Assembly: GCA_012932295.1 (NCBI GenBank)
Contig: JAAONU010000017.1
Coordinates: 4,030,001-4,094,000, forward strand
From: Cyclina sinensis
Taxonomy: Eukaryota > Mollusca > Bivalvia > Venerida > Veneridae
DNA length: 64,000 bases
Reading direction: 5' to 3'
Below the pieces are notes generated by a model that saw nothing but the letters and a program-made list of their open reading frames with translations, had not been told where the DNA came from and did not search any database. The first letter of the stretch is position 1. Every line of letters begins with the position of its first letter. Made by a program: the position numbers and the translations under genes. Positions 1-11,610 of this stretch are shown in pieces.

Positions 1-461
1 GTATGCTGGTTGGACATTATAAGTAGATGAACTCTATTGATTTTGAGGTCATTAGGTCAAAGGTCAAGCTCACAGGGACCTTCATCCTAAAAACAGTTTC
101 CGATCAATAACTAGAGAACGCTTTGACCTAGGTTCACCAAACTTGGTATGCTGGTTGGTCATCACCAGTAGATGAGTTTGAGTCATTAGGTCAAAGGTCA
201 AGATCACAGAGACTTTTATCTTGAAAACGGTTTCCTGTCAATAACTAGAGAATGCTTTGACCTAGGTTCACCAAACTTAGTATGTTGGTTGGTCATCACC
301 AGTAGATGACCTCTATTTGAGGTCATTAGGTCAAAGGTCAAGGCCACAGGGACCTTGATCCTAAAAACAGTTACTTATCAATAACTGGAGAATGCTTTGG
401 CCCAATTACAAGCAATTAGGTGCTGCTGGGGGGCATGTATGTTTTACAAACATTTCTTGTT
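1..461 (+). mobile_element. 3' part of a pearl/HINE-like repeat (GGGGGGCAT family)
   Basis: Tandem core units begin at about 1, 146 and 280 (spacings 145 and 134 bp), each with 'gtatgctggttgg' and 'ggtcaaaggtcaag'. The right end has GGGGGGCAT, then a 6-bp stem with 3-nt loop (ATGTTT 439-444, AAACAT 448-453), then CTTG (456-459) followed by TT. This matches the 3' ends of other elements in the window. The 5' end lies outside the window. A 3'-end fragment of the same family is at 63225-63256. Confidence 0.7.
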
Positions 462-741
462 ATTTCTTGCATCTGATTTTGCAAATTATTGATATGTGCA
501 ACATGTGAATTTGTGTATGCAGAAAGAAATTAATAGCTACAACCCACACGTTTGTAAGATATCGATCTTACAATAATACGTTTGCTTTCCTTCTTATTTT
601 AACATTATATTGTGGATATTTCTTGTAATACGAAAACAAAATTATTATGACACCTACTGTATAACTGTACCCTTTTGGACAGATTATTAAAGATAGATAC
701 ATGTACTTTTTAAAAGCAGTTTTCGTGATTTTTTTTATAAA

Positions 742-918
742 ATAAATAGAGAATATTCAGGTTTTTTTCTATAAATATGGGATTTATTTTCATTGAGTGA
801 TATGGAAATAAATAATTCATGAGTGGCGATAGCCATGAGTGAAATGTTAAAATTTTCATACCACAAGATGAAAATAAATCCCGTATTTATAGAAAAAAAC
901 TTGAATTTTCTGTTTATT
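742..918. mobile_element. Foldback MITE-like element
   Basis: Two long inverted arms face each other: about 742-798 ('aataaatagagaatattcag' then 'ttctataaatatgggattta') and about 870-918 ('taaatcccgtatttatag' then 'ttgaattttctgtttatt'). A central segment carries 'catgagtggcgatagccatg'. No coding potential. The arms would fold into one long hairpin, typical of short non-autonomous DNA transposons. Confidence 0.6.
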
Positions 919-1726
919 GTATACTTTCTCTCTTGTTTGACCTTACGATTCGAAAGAATACCCCTTTAATTTTGTGTATTGACTGAATTTAGAAGAAAGT
1001 AGTCCGGCCAGACACCAGTGAAAATACGGAAAATATGTTTCACTGCATTGAAAAATAAATTTTTACAGTGAAAATACGGAAAATGAAAAAAACACATTTT
1101 ATTTTATCAACTTTTCTCAATATTTCATTTATAAGTATATATAATAAAAAGAATTAATATACCGGAGGATATTACAACAGTTCATTATATTGAGATGTCG
1201 GCCAAAAATCGTTTACAAATATACTTTTTTCAGTTAGAAGACCATAGGATAGATCTTTGCTGATAATAAATGCTTCATGTGGTTTATATGAATCTGTTTC
1301 TCTTACGTTCAACGTCACAATCACATTACAACTATGAAATTGGACTTTTTTCTAAGCTCAGCATTACAAATCTGCTTCAGTCTGCGCAGTCCTTTAATGG
1401 CGGACGCAAGGGAGGTAATCAGGGAAGTACTAATTTCTGGAACGGTCTATATTGAAAATAGATGGTATTTATGGCACTTAATTATCATCGATATTAAATC
1501 CATTTATGACTTCTCCACGGACTTTCTTCTTTTCAACATCAATAAAATATGTTTCAATGAAAAATGTGGGTGAATTACTGCTTGTGTGGTCGTTGAAATA
1601 TCTGAATATAAATTTACTAGGTTGCTTGTGATAACAGAAATGAAAGAAAATATTTTGCCAAAGACTTAACTTTTCTCAGTTGAATGTTGGTACAATTCCG
1701 CCCCCCCCCCCCACCCCCTCCCGCCC

Positions 1727-1764
<38 letters not shown>

Positions 1765-2617
1765 CACAACCCTTTCCCAACATGTATAGTAATGTTTGTT
1801 TATTGCAAAGCTCTTTTTGTGAAACACTATATATTGACTATATTGGCCAGAACTGAACAAATAAGGGGTACAAATATATAACATGAATGCGCTAGTCATG
1901 CACTCTTTGGCCTAAAACACTTTGGTCACATGTGTTGTGTCCTTGAAAAAAAAAGGATGTCCTTGCCAGTAAGGACGTCCTCCTGATGAACTCGCAGTCC
2001 AAGATGGTCATGCACAATTCTCATTTTATTCTTTCTTTCTTTTTTATGCAAATTCGTTAAAATGCATAGATCTCTAAAATTGCCTGTCTTTTTACTGCCG
2101 AAAACTGCGATGTGTTCATTTTCATTGAAATATAACTAACTGAATAGAAAGAGATACAAATGTAGAACATTTTGTTTTCTCCGGTGCTTTTGATAACTAG
2201 AAATTTGTCGTTTTCAGAGGCTGGACGATAAACTACCTTACAGATCATATTGTTCATATTACTCAATGATAAAGGGGAGGCGACTCCCGCTAGAACTTAT
2301 CCTGAAGATAACATTCCCTCTAATTGGTAAGTAGAAAATCAATCAGATTTCTAATTTTCTTTAGATCTAGTTAATTTTGTTATTCGAGGCCGTTCTATGA
2401 CAAATTGTCAGACTTGAAGTTTCTTTTTGTGTCCAAACTTTGTGCGTAAAAATGTATACATGCACGTACAGCGGTAATCTTAGATCAAACACATTTATAA
2501 ATAGCAACTTAGTATGAAATGCCTTCACGATAAGATACAAATTTGGAGACATTTAAGCGGCAGCAACAATGCCGCTCCCAAAAGCGATGCCCAGACTTAA
2601 AGTCAAAGCAAGATATC
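919..2617. other. Non-coding stretch with simple repeats
   Basis: No exon recognised. It holds a duplicated 20-mer 'acagtgaaaatacggaaaat' near 1016 and 1066, a poly-C/(CA)n microsatellite at 1700-1764, and otherwise AT-rich sequence. The short ORFs here have no recognisable domain. It may be intron of the TMEM45-like gene if its first exon lies further upstream. Confidence 0.4.
1700..1764. repeat. Poly-C and (CA)n microsatellite
   Basis: A C-rich run with interspersed A, T and G passes directly into a (CA)n tract. A low-complexity tract. Confidence 0.9.
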
Positions 2618-2623
2618 ATTTAA

Positions 2624-3841
2624 AGGGACTGCCTCACAGATGGGCCGAAGATGAAAAAAAAGACAATGTTACACATCTAGAAATTCTGGCTGCAATCGTA
2701 AAGAACATATCTAAACTAAGTTACTGACTCATTTTTTGTTACAGAAAAAACATCAAAATATAAAGTTTTACACACTTTAATTGGTAAAAATTTACCCCGT
2801 TAGTCACGGAGTAGATACTTAAGTTATATCATTAATTTTGACGAAGCCTGTGGCTCGGTGGTGTAGATCGTCTCTGGTCCCACGTTTTACCGGAATCGAC
2901 TATTTTTACCTGAATCGACTTTGCATTAACGGAATCGACCTATATTTCATACGTAAGCCAAGTTAGTTTTTTTTTAAAGATATACAACATTATTTATTAA
3001 TATATATTATAATTAACGTAATAACAAAAGGAATTTGAAGTATATATTCGAAAGTTCATACAGGAGAAAGAAAATCGGCGAGTTGCAGAAAATTTGCGCA
3101 TACCGAAATCGACCTGTATTTCATAAATAAATTGAATTAAAGTCATACAAAAGTTATGTTTTATTACTTCACATCAGAAATAACATATTTACCTAAGAAA
3201 TTTGAAGTATCTTCGAGTGGAAAGATTTTACAAGAGAAAGAAAATCGGCGAGTTGCGGAAAAGTTACTCATACGGATATACACCGGAATCGACCTGTATT
3301 TCATAAATAAATTGAATTTAAGTCATTCAGAAATGATGTAAATCATTAATATACATGAAATAATATATTTACCTAAGGAATTTGATGTATCCTCGAGTTG
3401 AAAGATTTTACAAGAGAAAGAAAATCGGCGAGTTGCGGAAAGTTTGCGCATAATGATATACACCCGAATCGACAAGTATTTTATATATAATTTGTACCTT
3501 AGTAACATATATGGTATTTATCATTCATATACCTCAGTTATTATGTACTGTCAAACGAAATTTGAAATATTTTCGAGTGGTAAATTTTTTTGCAAGATAA
3601 AGGATCTTGCAATGGGAATTAACAAACTCTTACTGGTATCTACCTATATTTCTTGTATAAAATGTGTCTATATTTTACTGATTGAAAGGGGCATGGGTTC
3701 GAATCTTGGTAAAAATCAAAACTTTTTTTTTATTTTCCTGGTGTATAGAAGCATAATATTATGTCTTTTCCATAGTACATTAATTTCTCTTAAAGTTTAA
3801 AAAAAAAACATTTTTCAGCTAAATTCTAGTAGTCAGTCACT
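2624..3841. mobile_element. TTAA-flanked element with internal tandem array
   Basis: The left end TTAA|AGGGACTGCCT (TTAA at 2620-2623) and right end AGTCAGTCACT|TTAA (TTAA at 3842-3845) form short imperfect inverted repeats. The TTAA may be a target-site duplication. The interior carries about three units of a ~175-180 bp tandem repeat and, at 3690-3715, a tRNA B-box-like 'gggttcgaatc'. Another element at 18544-18976 has related ends and layout. The superfamily is not assigned. Confidence 0.5.
2920..3560 (+). repeat. ~180 bp tandem repeat
   Basis: The anchor 'gaatcgac' plus 'gtatttcataaataaattg' recurs at about 2937, 3111, 3291 and 3471 (spacings 174, 180, 180). Each unit contains 'aaagaaaatcggcgagttgc'. 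The ORFs inside are repeat-derived. Confidence 0.75.
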
Positions 3842-3937
3842 TTAAAAAGCCTTAGGAAAAAAAGATTGCAATATTATACATGATTGGGCTCGGTTGATCG
3901 CAAGAAAGCCAAGCAATTGCAGTGATACTTTTTTTAG

Positions 3938-4139
3938 GTTTACTGGCTGAGGTTTTCAGTGACGGTCACGTGTTCATGGTCGTACACAAAGACGGACATA
4001 TAGGTCGTATAGGTAACTTACACCACATCAGCATTTTCGCCTTGTTTGTGATGCACGGTATATCAGACCTCTTGGAGTATGCTAAACTGCCAGTTGTAAA
4101 AGGAATCAAGTATTTCACGTTTATCATGGCTTTTTTATG
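3938..4139 (+). CDS. TMEM45: TMEM45-like exon (first in window)
   Basis: Acceptor 'tttttttag' precedes 3938, entered in phase 1 (G|GT). Donor is TG|GTAAAT. It encodes GLLAEVFSDG, a luminal/cytosolic loop, and two hydrophobic stretches (ISIFALFVMHGISDLL and YFTFIMAFLW). Confidence 0.85.
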
Positions 4140-4485
4140 GTAAATATTCATTGTCAGGTTGATGCCATTGGTAATTGCGAACTACACGCATAATTACTTC
4201 CCCTACCTAATCCGAACTGTACTGTAAAGGAAAGTAACTGCTGCCAATCTCCTCGCAGTGATCTCCCCTTCAAACTTCGGGAAATATATTACTGTACTGA
4301 AAATATGAAATTTTTAATGTTGTCAGAGTTACATTTTCCTCTTTTTTCCCACTTTTATTGATTATCTTACTATATTTACTGTATATTATCCTTGCAGTTT
4401 ACGCACCGCGGACCCGAAAATTGTAAATCAAATCCCTCTACATCCAGATTCATTAGCTGATTTTAACTACAGTTGTTGTTGTTTG

Positions 4486-4520
<35 letters not shown>

Positions 4521-6639
4521 CAAACTAGACAAGCTTGTTGCTCTTCAGTTTCACCAATTACATCAATTACTCTAATACTGTTACAGGTATGGAGTCGCCT
4601 TCTTTTTGCATTCTTTCCTTTTCATAGATTCTCCGGTGGAAGTCGCTATCCATAGGTAAGAACAAGATATTTAAAATGAATGGAAAACCAGTTGTCTTAC
4701 AGTGGCTACCAACGAGACAATAAAGCATTTTAATGGACATATTTTCTGTTGTAGTAATGAATAGAACTGAGTGATTTCTTCTCTTTGCTGAGAATTATCT
4801 AGCTTGACTTTTGCAGGAAAGAACGGTGTGCTTTCTGTATCTTGCACTAGCCCCGACAACCTAAAATGACATAGAAAATAAATAAATTCACACATGCAAC
4901 AGACATTTTGGGTATTAGAAATTTACGATCTTCCATATTGCTACGAATGCACAACTTTCTTAAAACGCCTGAGTATATTCACTCACTGTTACTGTTACAT
5001 AAACTTGTACCCAAATTTTTTTAATTTATCATTGAGTTTAATTATATTTTATTTACAAAAAATTCCCTTAAATTTCCACTTATAGTTTTATGTTCAGTGC
5101 AAAGTGATCAGGTTACACATTTTCCCTTTTGCATAGAATATGATTAAATATTCGAATATTTATCATGTAAATGTATGTCACGTGTTTCTATAGAACATAT
5201 TATTTTATTATTACAGACTACCGATTCTGTTAATGTTAGGGGCTGGTATTGCTTGTTTATTCGAATATGCATTCAGAGACAAAGTACTGCCCCAAGTCAT
5301 CCGGACTTTCTTCGTGTTCTGTCTCGGAGTATGGGTTATCTTCTCATCATTTGTATTATTTCTGCCAACACCGTTTCCAGGTATTTTAAGTTTCTCAGAT
5401 CTACTTTCTGTCAACTTGCGTGAGATTGCTTAAAGTGTCTGCAACATTTTTTTTCATTTTTTTGAAATCGGATAAAACAGTAGAGGAGACATCCGTAACC
5501 GTAGTTTACTCGATGGACAGACCGTGACTTCCACGTTTTATCAAATGACTCATAAATTGTTTGGTTTGTGATTGGTGTAATGCTGATCACGTGTTAGTCA
5601 GCAGATAGTGATATTAACCTCGATGTATTCAAACATTTGGTCATCGCTGCGAAATTGTTCTGTTTTAAATATAGGATTACCCCTATATATATTATATTTT
5701 TTCTTTGAATGGTGATTACGGTGCCTCTACCAGGCTGTAGATCATGTTATATGAGAAATATCTTGTTTACATTCAGCCTGGGTAAATACTGTGTTTGCAA
5801 GGTCTGTAAACTAGTATATTAACTGCATTATCTGATAATAACTGTATTTTAGTACATGGTTCAGTCAACAGGGACGGATCCAGGATTTTAGGTTGTGTGT
5901 GTGTGTGTGGGTGGGGGGGGGGGGGGGTGCAAAATGTTCGGACCAATTTGTGTCCGTTTTCTACCTCATTTCAACGGTTGTGTTTATGTTAGAGTATACT
6001 GATTTGGCAATATCACACGGGCCTCTGATTATTAAATTCAATAAAGTATACATTATTTAAAGACATATTCAAAATAGACCTACAATAACACCTATGGTCC
6101 GGGAATTTTAGGGGGTGGTGGCGCCCCCCCCCCCCCCCCCCCTCGATCCGCTTCTGGTCTACGCCAGTGATCACCGAGAAAAGGGCGCTAGTTATCGTTT
6201 GTTGGTAGAATGGTCTTTCCACAAATGACGACGAATATTATATTGGAAATACTATATATACTTACTATTCATATCTATATACTTCTTATAAATTAACTAT
6301 GCAACGCACACACAGTGCATTTTTTTCGTGTAATGAGGCTTTTTTATGTTATTATTGTTTCCTTGGATAAACGTTTAAATTTATTGTTAATTGATGTACA
6401 TTTTATCTTCTTTGCTTGAAGGTTTTCGACAGAATCCAGCCTGGGACAGAAAAGATGAGCAAAATGCGCATTTCTTGGAAGCCATGTTTGGATTTTTTCT
6501 CACAATAAATATCGGATTCATGTTGGCGCTGTATTTCGTTATGGTCGCTTTCCACAAATACGGGCGTCAATGTACAAGAAAGAAATCACACGTTGACTGG
6601 AAATACACTCCACTTCAAACTGCTGACACTAATGAATAA
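3938..6639 (+). CDS. TMEM45: TMEM45-family (DUF716) multi-pass membrane protein, 3' four exons (5' end missing)
   Basis: Four exons join in frame: 3938-4139, 4587-4655, 5217-5380 and 6422-6639 (stop TAA 6637-6639). All introns are GT..AG and phases match (1|2|2|1). The product is about 217 residues of an integral membrane protein. Family markers are the start GLLAEVFSDG, then NLHHISIFALF, ISDLLEY, a series of hydrophobic segments, and PAWDRKDEQNAHFLEAMFGF, which parallels the PEWDQKDD region of TMEM45A/B. At least five hydrophobic segments are visible, followed by a basic, hydrophilic cytoplasmic tail ending TADTNE. The N-terminal exon (family motif GHxLPG) was not found in 1-3937 and probably lies upstream. 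TMEM45 proteins are poorly characterised, so no enzymatic role is claimed. The family call is firm; orthology to TMEM45A or B is not. Confidence 0.88.
4484..4517. repeat. (ATT)n microsatellite
   Basis: Uninterrupted ATT repeats in the intron between the first two TMEM45-like exons. Confidence 0.9.
4587..4655 (+). CDS. TMEM45: TMEM45-like exon (69 nt)
   Basis: Acceptor 'actgttacag', donor AG|GTAAGA, phase 2 to 2. It encodes YGVAFFLHSFLFIDSPVEVA followed by IHR, the equivalent of the family FYFH-type segment. Confidence 0.85.
   Translation, partial: VWSRLLFAFFPFHRFSGGSRYP
5217..5380 (+). CDS. TMEM45: TMEM45-like exon (164 nt)
   Basis: Acceptor 'ttattacag', donor CCAG|GTATTT. It encodes LPILLMLGAGIACLFEYAF, the RDKVLPQVIR loop, and a further hydrophobic segment ending TPFPG. 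Confidence 0.85.
5881..6145. repeat. Inverted low-complexity pair ((GT)n/poly-G and poly-C)
   Basis: (GT)n running into poly-G at 5893-5927 and poly-C at 6124-6142 flank ~200 bp. 'gggacggatccaggatttt' on the left resembles the reverse complement of the right side, suggesting the two ends of a MITE or SINE with G/C tails. Weakly supported beyond the simple repeats. Confidence 0.4.
6422..6639 (+). CDS. TMEM45: TMEM45-like terminal coding exon
   Basis: The acceptor is 'tgcttgaag', weak in pyrimidines but in phase. It encodes the W-D-x-K-D loop, a long hydrophobic segment, and a basic tail (RQCTRKKSHVDWKYTPLQ), then stops at 6637-6639. Confidence 0.85.
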
Positions 6640-6744
6640 TTACCGCCTTTATTAATCTTGTATGGATTATTTAACTTGAAATCCTATTTACTTTACTTAC
6701 ACTAGGTTCTTGCTTAAGTTCTGCTTTATGATGGATTCTTTAAG

Positions 6745-6912
6745 TACTTGTGCTGGAAGTGGAATACGGAAAGAATGAATGAAATGCAGAAAGTCTGGAA
6801 TGCGGAAATAAAGTTTGGAATGGACACTGGAGAATCTCATCCACAGTCGGATTCGAACTAGAAACCTCCGGATCGAGAATTCGATGCTGTACGCCTCGAC
6901 CACTAACGTTTA
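6745..6912 (-). mobile_element. tRNA-like SINE fragment
   Basis: Read on the minus strand, 6910 down to 6840 has an A-box-like TAGTGGTCGAGG and a B-box-like TAGTTCGAATCC, in the order and spacing of a tRNA head. The adjoining 6745-6835 is shared in part with a similar piece near 42785. The cloverleaf is not intact, so this is a tRNA-derived SINE rather than a tRNA gene. Confidence 0.5.
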
Positions 6913-9900
6913 AATTAGAAATGTAATGGACGTCTTTGTGAAAGCTTGAAAAACGAGTTTAGATATTTTTTGGCGTTTTTGTGCAAAAGTTATTAGTATA
7001 TGAATTGTCCGCCAAGACCATACCATATCTGATAAGTTTGCATAATTTAATGCCAGGACTAGAAAGTCTCTAATGATTTTGAAAAATGCGTGGTACCTTG
7101 GAAATGGCAAAGAGAAATGATAATATTTCACTTCTTTTCCTTTCTTTTCGCATTTTTGTTAAGTGCCTGCTTGTGCTGATCTGTGTATTTGTTAGTTCTT
7201 TTCTTTAAGCAAATAGATGTGATAAGCTAACGCTTAAATGCCATATTTTGATAATGGTGTTGGGCTGCTTTTATTAAATTGTGACTAAGCAACTCGACAT
7301 TGAACAGACAAATAAACCATTACCTAGTCTCACTATTTCGCCTCCGAAGGTGAACCCATTTTGCAATCTGATATTTTATAGTTGTTCACCTTCTACGTCT
7401 CACTTTGATCTGCATCTGGCTAAGCGGACTCGCCCAATCGTAGGCGATTGGGCACTTTTTATGGCTCGTTTGTCCCACATTTCACAGAGTTTAAGGCAAA
7501 AATGATAAAAAATATGATAAAATATGATAAATAAATCCATACCTGATCCTGTAATCCAAGAAAACACACAACTACATAAGTATAGAACTGAAACACTTAT
7601 TTCGTACTGATTAATCCACCATTTTATTCAAAATTTGGCAATCGGAATACTCGGTGTTCTAGGTAATAAGTTAACTAGGGTAGGGTAAAGAATCTGCCGA
7701 ACAATATCCGCTCAGTTATATGCAGTTTAAAATTAGGCTTAAAGGTTGAACAACTAAAAAATATCAGAATAATAAAATGGGTTCAACACTTTAAGCTTAA
7801 TTAATTAGGCTAACCATTACCCAGCAGCCTGACTGAAAAACAGAACAATTGAAGGTTTTAAACCGAAATCTACACATCATATTTTTCTTGTTTTGCTTTT
7901 GGTTTATTCTTCTAAATTATGAATGACAAATAAAACTCTTAAATAGGATATTTTGGAAAGATTGCCGTAAAACTATTTTGTAGCCAAGTGTGGCCATCAT
8001 TTTGGACACTTGATGGATACACAAAACACGGACTAAACTCTGAAAAGATTTTCGCCAACTCTCAGTAGTAGTTACTTCCCCTGAATTTAGATATACGTAC
8101 ATAATTCATAGTTAATCTAATCGTATCATTTAGATTTTTAGAAAAATGATACTCTCTTACACGAATGCATTGTGTCCTATTTTCGCCCAATATCAGTGTC
8201 AATAAAACGTAACACTTGTAGTTATCTGCAAACATGAAAGATACACTAACGGTTCGTGCGTCTGTACTCTAAATTGTTTTCGAGTGGAAATTTACCAGCA
8301 AGCGTGTAAGCACACTGCGATCAATGCCGAAATATAAATCTACATTGAATATCCTATTATCTCTGTAAAATGTAGGGCATTTCCTGGTCCTAACAATTTA
8401 GACTGTTCGTCTCTTTCCACGCAACAGAAATAAAGGACAGTCATTGCCATTGACAAAATGATCATTTTAATTGGCCATACAAGAAAGAAATATTTTTATT
8501 ATTTGTCAGCCGGATTAAATCTGGTCAAAATAGCTATGCAGATAACTGGCTATAAACAGAAATGTTCTTGAGGTAGAAAAAAAATAGTGATCGAAAGACT
8601 TGACTTTATTAGCATGTATATCTTCAGTCAAAACTATTTGTTTATGCCAAGTGAATGGATGAACAATTAAGGCCCTAGAATCAGCCGATACTTAATTCAA
8701 ACATATATATGAAACAAATCTGAGATGTGAAGTATGAGATTTCCTGCTCTGATCGATAACGATGAGAAAAAGCCTCTAACCCAAACAGCCACATGTCCGA
8801 TCGATTGCCGCAGACGACAGTTTCTCGTGTAACAGCTGTGCGTTCTTTACAAACTTGGATTGCAATACATTTCAAAATAAAAAACACTCCAATCTGAATC
8901 TGTAAGTACTTTTTATATTTAAAGTGTTCTGGTTTTATTAAAGGCAGATATATTAAGATTTAAAGCAGTGGTTTTCACATAGTAAATTATATGCATGACC
9001 TTCAAACATAGTGAGTAATCGCATATGCCTTAGCTGTTTCAGAAAATGGAAATTCTAAGTAAATTAAAGAGTGTATCCACTTTTCGCGGTGACATGACAA
9101 CGTTTTCTGTTCAAGAACGGTCATCTGACTAAAGTTCCCTGACGTCGTTGAGCAGCGTTAAGCTTAATTAAAGAGCTTCTACTGAGACAGAGTTTATTAA
9201 TGAGACAACTGACTAATTATATAAATCTATGTCACATATAAGATCTGACGGAAATGTCAGTATGAATCAAAATCTAGTGGCTTCCTCAAGTTATGCCTTG
9301 GTGAAAGGGGTGCATCCGAATCCCGTTTCTGATCTGTCTCTACTATCATTATCTTACAACATTGTAACTTACACTGTTTAATTAATAGGAAGACGGACGC
9401 ATTTCAGTAAGACCGACCGGTATCGTAGACTAATATTTAGGTAACTTGCCTCCTACAGAAGCACTGACAGATTCATGCGTTCAATAGTTACGATACTACC
9501 ACTAAATTATTCTGAATTCTGTTGTTAAAATGGTGGTCATATCACACAGACGGAAGCTCGAGCCTTAGAGAGCCCAGAAAATAACTTTCAGTCTCAACGA
9601 ATGTAGCTCTTCAAATTTATCATTTTGATAAGGATCGATGGACTTCGAAGTTTTGGCGCAATCAGAAGGCCTATGTCTTTGGCGCTACATTTACCTTTAC
9701 GTCTTAGGGCGTATTTGTTAATTATCTGCGCTACCTCACCGGGCAAAATCTACTTTTGAAACCCACGAAACACTGAGAGACCAGGAGACTAGGAGTTCAG
9801 TTCGAGCATATGTCGACAGGTAGGACAACGTTTCACTATTCTTGGTCAAGGGTCGGTCTCTCTGACTCTCTGACAGAGCCATGAATCAGACAGTGCTTGT

Positions 9901-11400
9901 CTATTTTTGTCAAAGATCTAAAATAATACAGAATCGACGAGGTTCGACAGATTCGACACTAGGCGACGAAGAGCAGGTGCGCGGTATTTTAGGTCCTTGG
10001 CTTGCATGTTGTTGTTTTTTTTTCAGTAAAAGACAAAAATATCGAAGGTCTATTTGTTATTGTTTCGTTCAATATCGTTCAAGTTCGGTTCCTGTGCCCT
10101 CCGATACAGTATCAGGGGACCACAAACTTGGACTAGAGGGAGCATTTTGGAATACAAGTCATGACTACGGTCGAGGTTCGATGCTCCATTCCAAAATGCA
10201 TTAGACACAGCACATTCGTGTAGTGCACTGTCAAAAATGAATTGCCAATATTCACACAACGTAAAACAAAGAAATCCGAAAAATAAAAGGAGAAAAGGCT
10301 CATTCTTTATAGTGCTTATAATGACTAAAAGGCGTAAGGTCATTTTGGCTTAGTTACAGGATATTTGAAAGAATGCGTGTCTTACTTGTCTACCTAGCTG
10401 TGTATCGGTGCAAAAGTTTTGAAGTGTTCTGTCTAACTTCTTGGAGACAGGACAGCGTTTCACACCCCTACCCCCCGTGTGCAGTCGAAAATACTGATAA
10501 GGGCATAGATGTAAACTCTCAAAAAAATATTCGAGGCTTATTAAATGAAGATTAATTTATACAAACCGATAACGTCTCAAAAACGTTGATCACTCTGACT
10601 AAAGTTCATGTGTCATTGAAATTTTAACCGTATAATATTACGAAGTTATTTTGAAATAACCTAAGTTAGATCCTACCTGTCTGCTAAATCATTCGATCTA
10701 TGATGACTCACCAGCGGAGCGTTATTGCAAAACAGTCAATTGCTCTGCACATTTGAACTTTGTAAAGATTTTAATGACATAAATTTAATTTCTTTTTTAT
10801 ACAGCATCACAATTTATCTACTTATTGCCTTTTCAGCGAATACACTTTCTTCTTCCATTCATGCTTAACGGTAAAAAGGTCGAAAGAACGGTAATAAGAA
10901 AAGATTCTTTTCACGTGCACCTCTCGAATCGGCATCAAACGCATCGTGCGTCAGACCACTCTGCCGCAGACCGACTGACTCGGGCACTTACTGTTTGTAC
11001 GCTCAGTGATTGGTTGTCAACTGTGCTTGGGCAGTGGCACACATTTTTCTTCAAGCCTTGCAAAAGTTTTAAGAAAGTTTTGTACGTGATATTCTAAAAT
11101 ATACATAAGTAACTTGTGAAAAATGCTATCGAAGGACCATCAGATGTAAGTACAATATTATATATATTTCTTGTTAAGGCCTATATAGGCCTAGAAAGGA
11201 TATTCTTATGACAAAATACCTCTGGTATGGGGTCACAAATTAAGCTAGATAATCCCCTGATATTTTGTCTTTGCTTTTGCTTTCCAAGGCGGTATTTAAA
11301 TATTGCTGTATTGTGAAAAAATCTATATGATTAATTACCAATAAGACTCTGAAATTTACGCGCCTGACACTGACCGCTCATTGAATATTTTGTCCATGAC
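6913..11400. other. Intergenic DNA between the TMEM45-like and SCAMP genes
   Basis: No convincing exon on either strand. There is a 9-bp stem/4-nt loop hairpin at 7432-7453 (GCCCAATCG..CGATTGGGC) and a 12-bp inverted repeat (GCATTTTGGAAT / ATTCCAAAATGC) near 10142 and 10188. ORFs at 9881-10204 and 10825-11097 show no domain, no splice context and no biased composition, and I treat them as chance. Confidence 0.4.
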
Positions 11401-11425
11401 GTTAAGCCATGTGACAATTTTTCAT

Positions 11426-11437
11426 TGCGCATGCGCG
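11426..11437. promoter_or_regulatory. NRF1-type palindromic site upstream of SCAMP
   Basis: TGCGCATGCGCG matches the NRF1 consensus (YGCGCAYGCGCR) and lies about 117 bp before the SCAMP start codon, a typical position for a housekeeping TATA-less promoter. Assignment is from motif and position only. Confidence 0.5.
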
Positions 11438-11553
11438 CTATTGAGGAAGTTGAATCACAGCCATATTTTTTGGACACCTCACAGACCAAAACAATCATCA
11501 AGTCGTATTTTATACGATATCTGAGAGACAGAAATTTTAAGTAATTGTTCAAA

Positions 11554-11610
11554 ATGTCGGACTACGATAGTAATCCATTTGCAGACCCTGAGTCGGTTAA
11601 CCCGTTTGCG
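11554..11610 (+). CDS. SCAMP: SCAMP coding exon 1
   Basis: 19 codons starting [19 protein letters not shown], with two NPF motifs. Donor GCG|GTGAGC, phase 0. The large first intron (2.6 kb) carries an inverted-repeat element. Confidence 0.9.

Noticed and set aside
1334..1573. ORF considered as the missing N-terminal exon of the TMEM45-like gene
   Set aside because: Lacks the family GHxLPG motif and the required phase-1 donor; not supported.
6840..6910. tRNA gene on the minus strand
   Set aside because: A- and B-box-like sequences are present but the acceptor and anticodon stems do not pair, and similar pieces recur; better explained as a SINE.
9881..10204. 107-codon ORF on the + strand
   Set aside because: No domain, low-complexity Cys/Phe run, no splice or promoter context; overlaps an opposite-strand ORF of similar length. 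Treated as chance.
10825..11097. 90-codon ORF upstream of SCAMP
   Set aside because: Composition looks less AT-rich but no recognisable motif, and it is not joined to any exon with matching phase.
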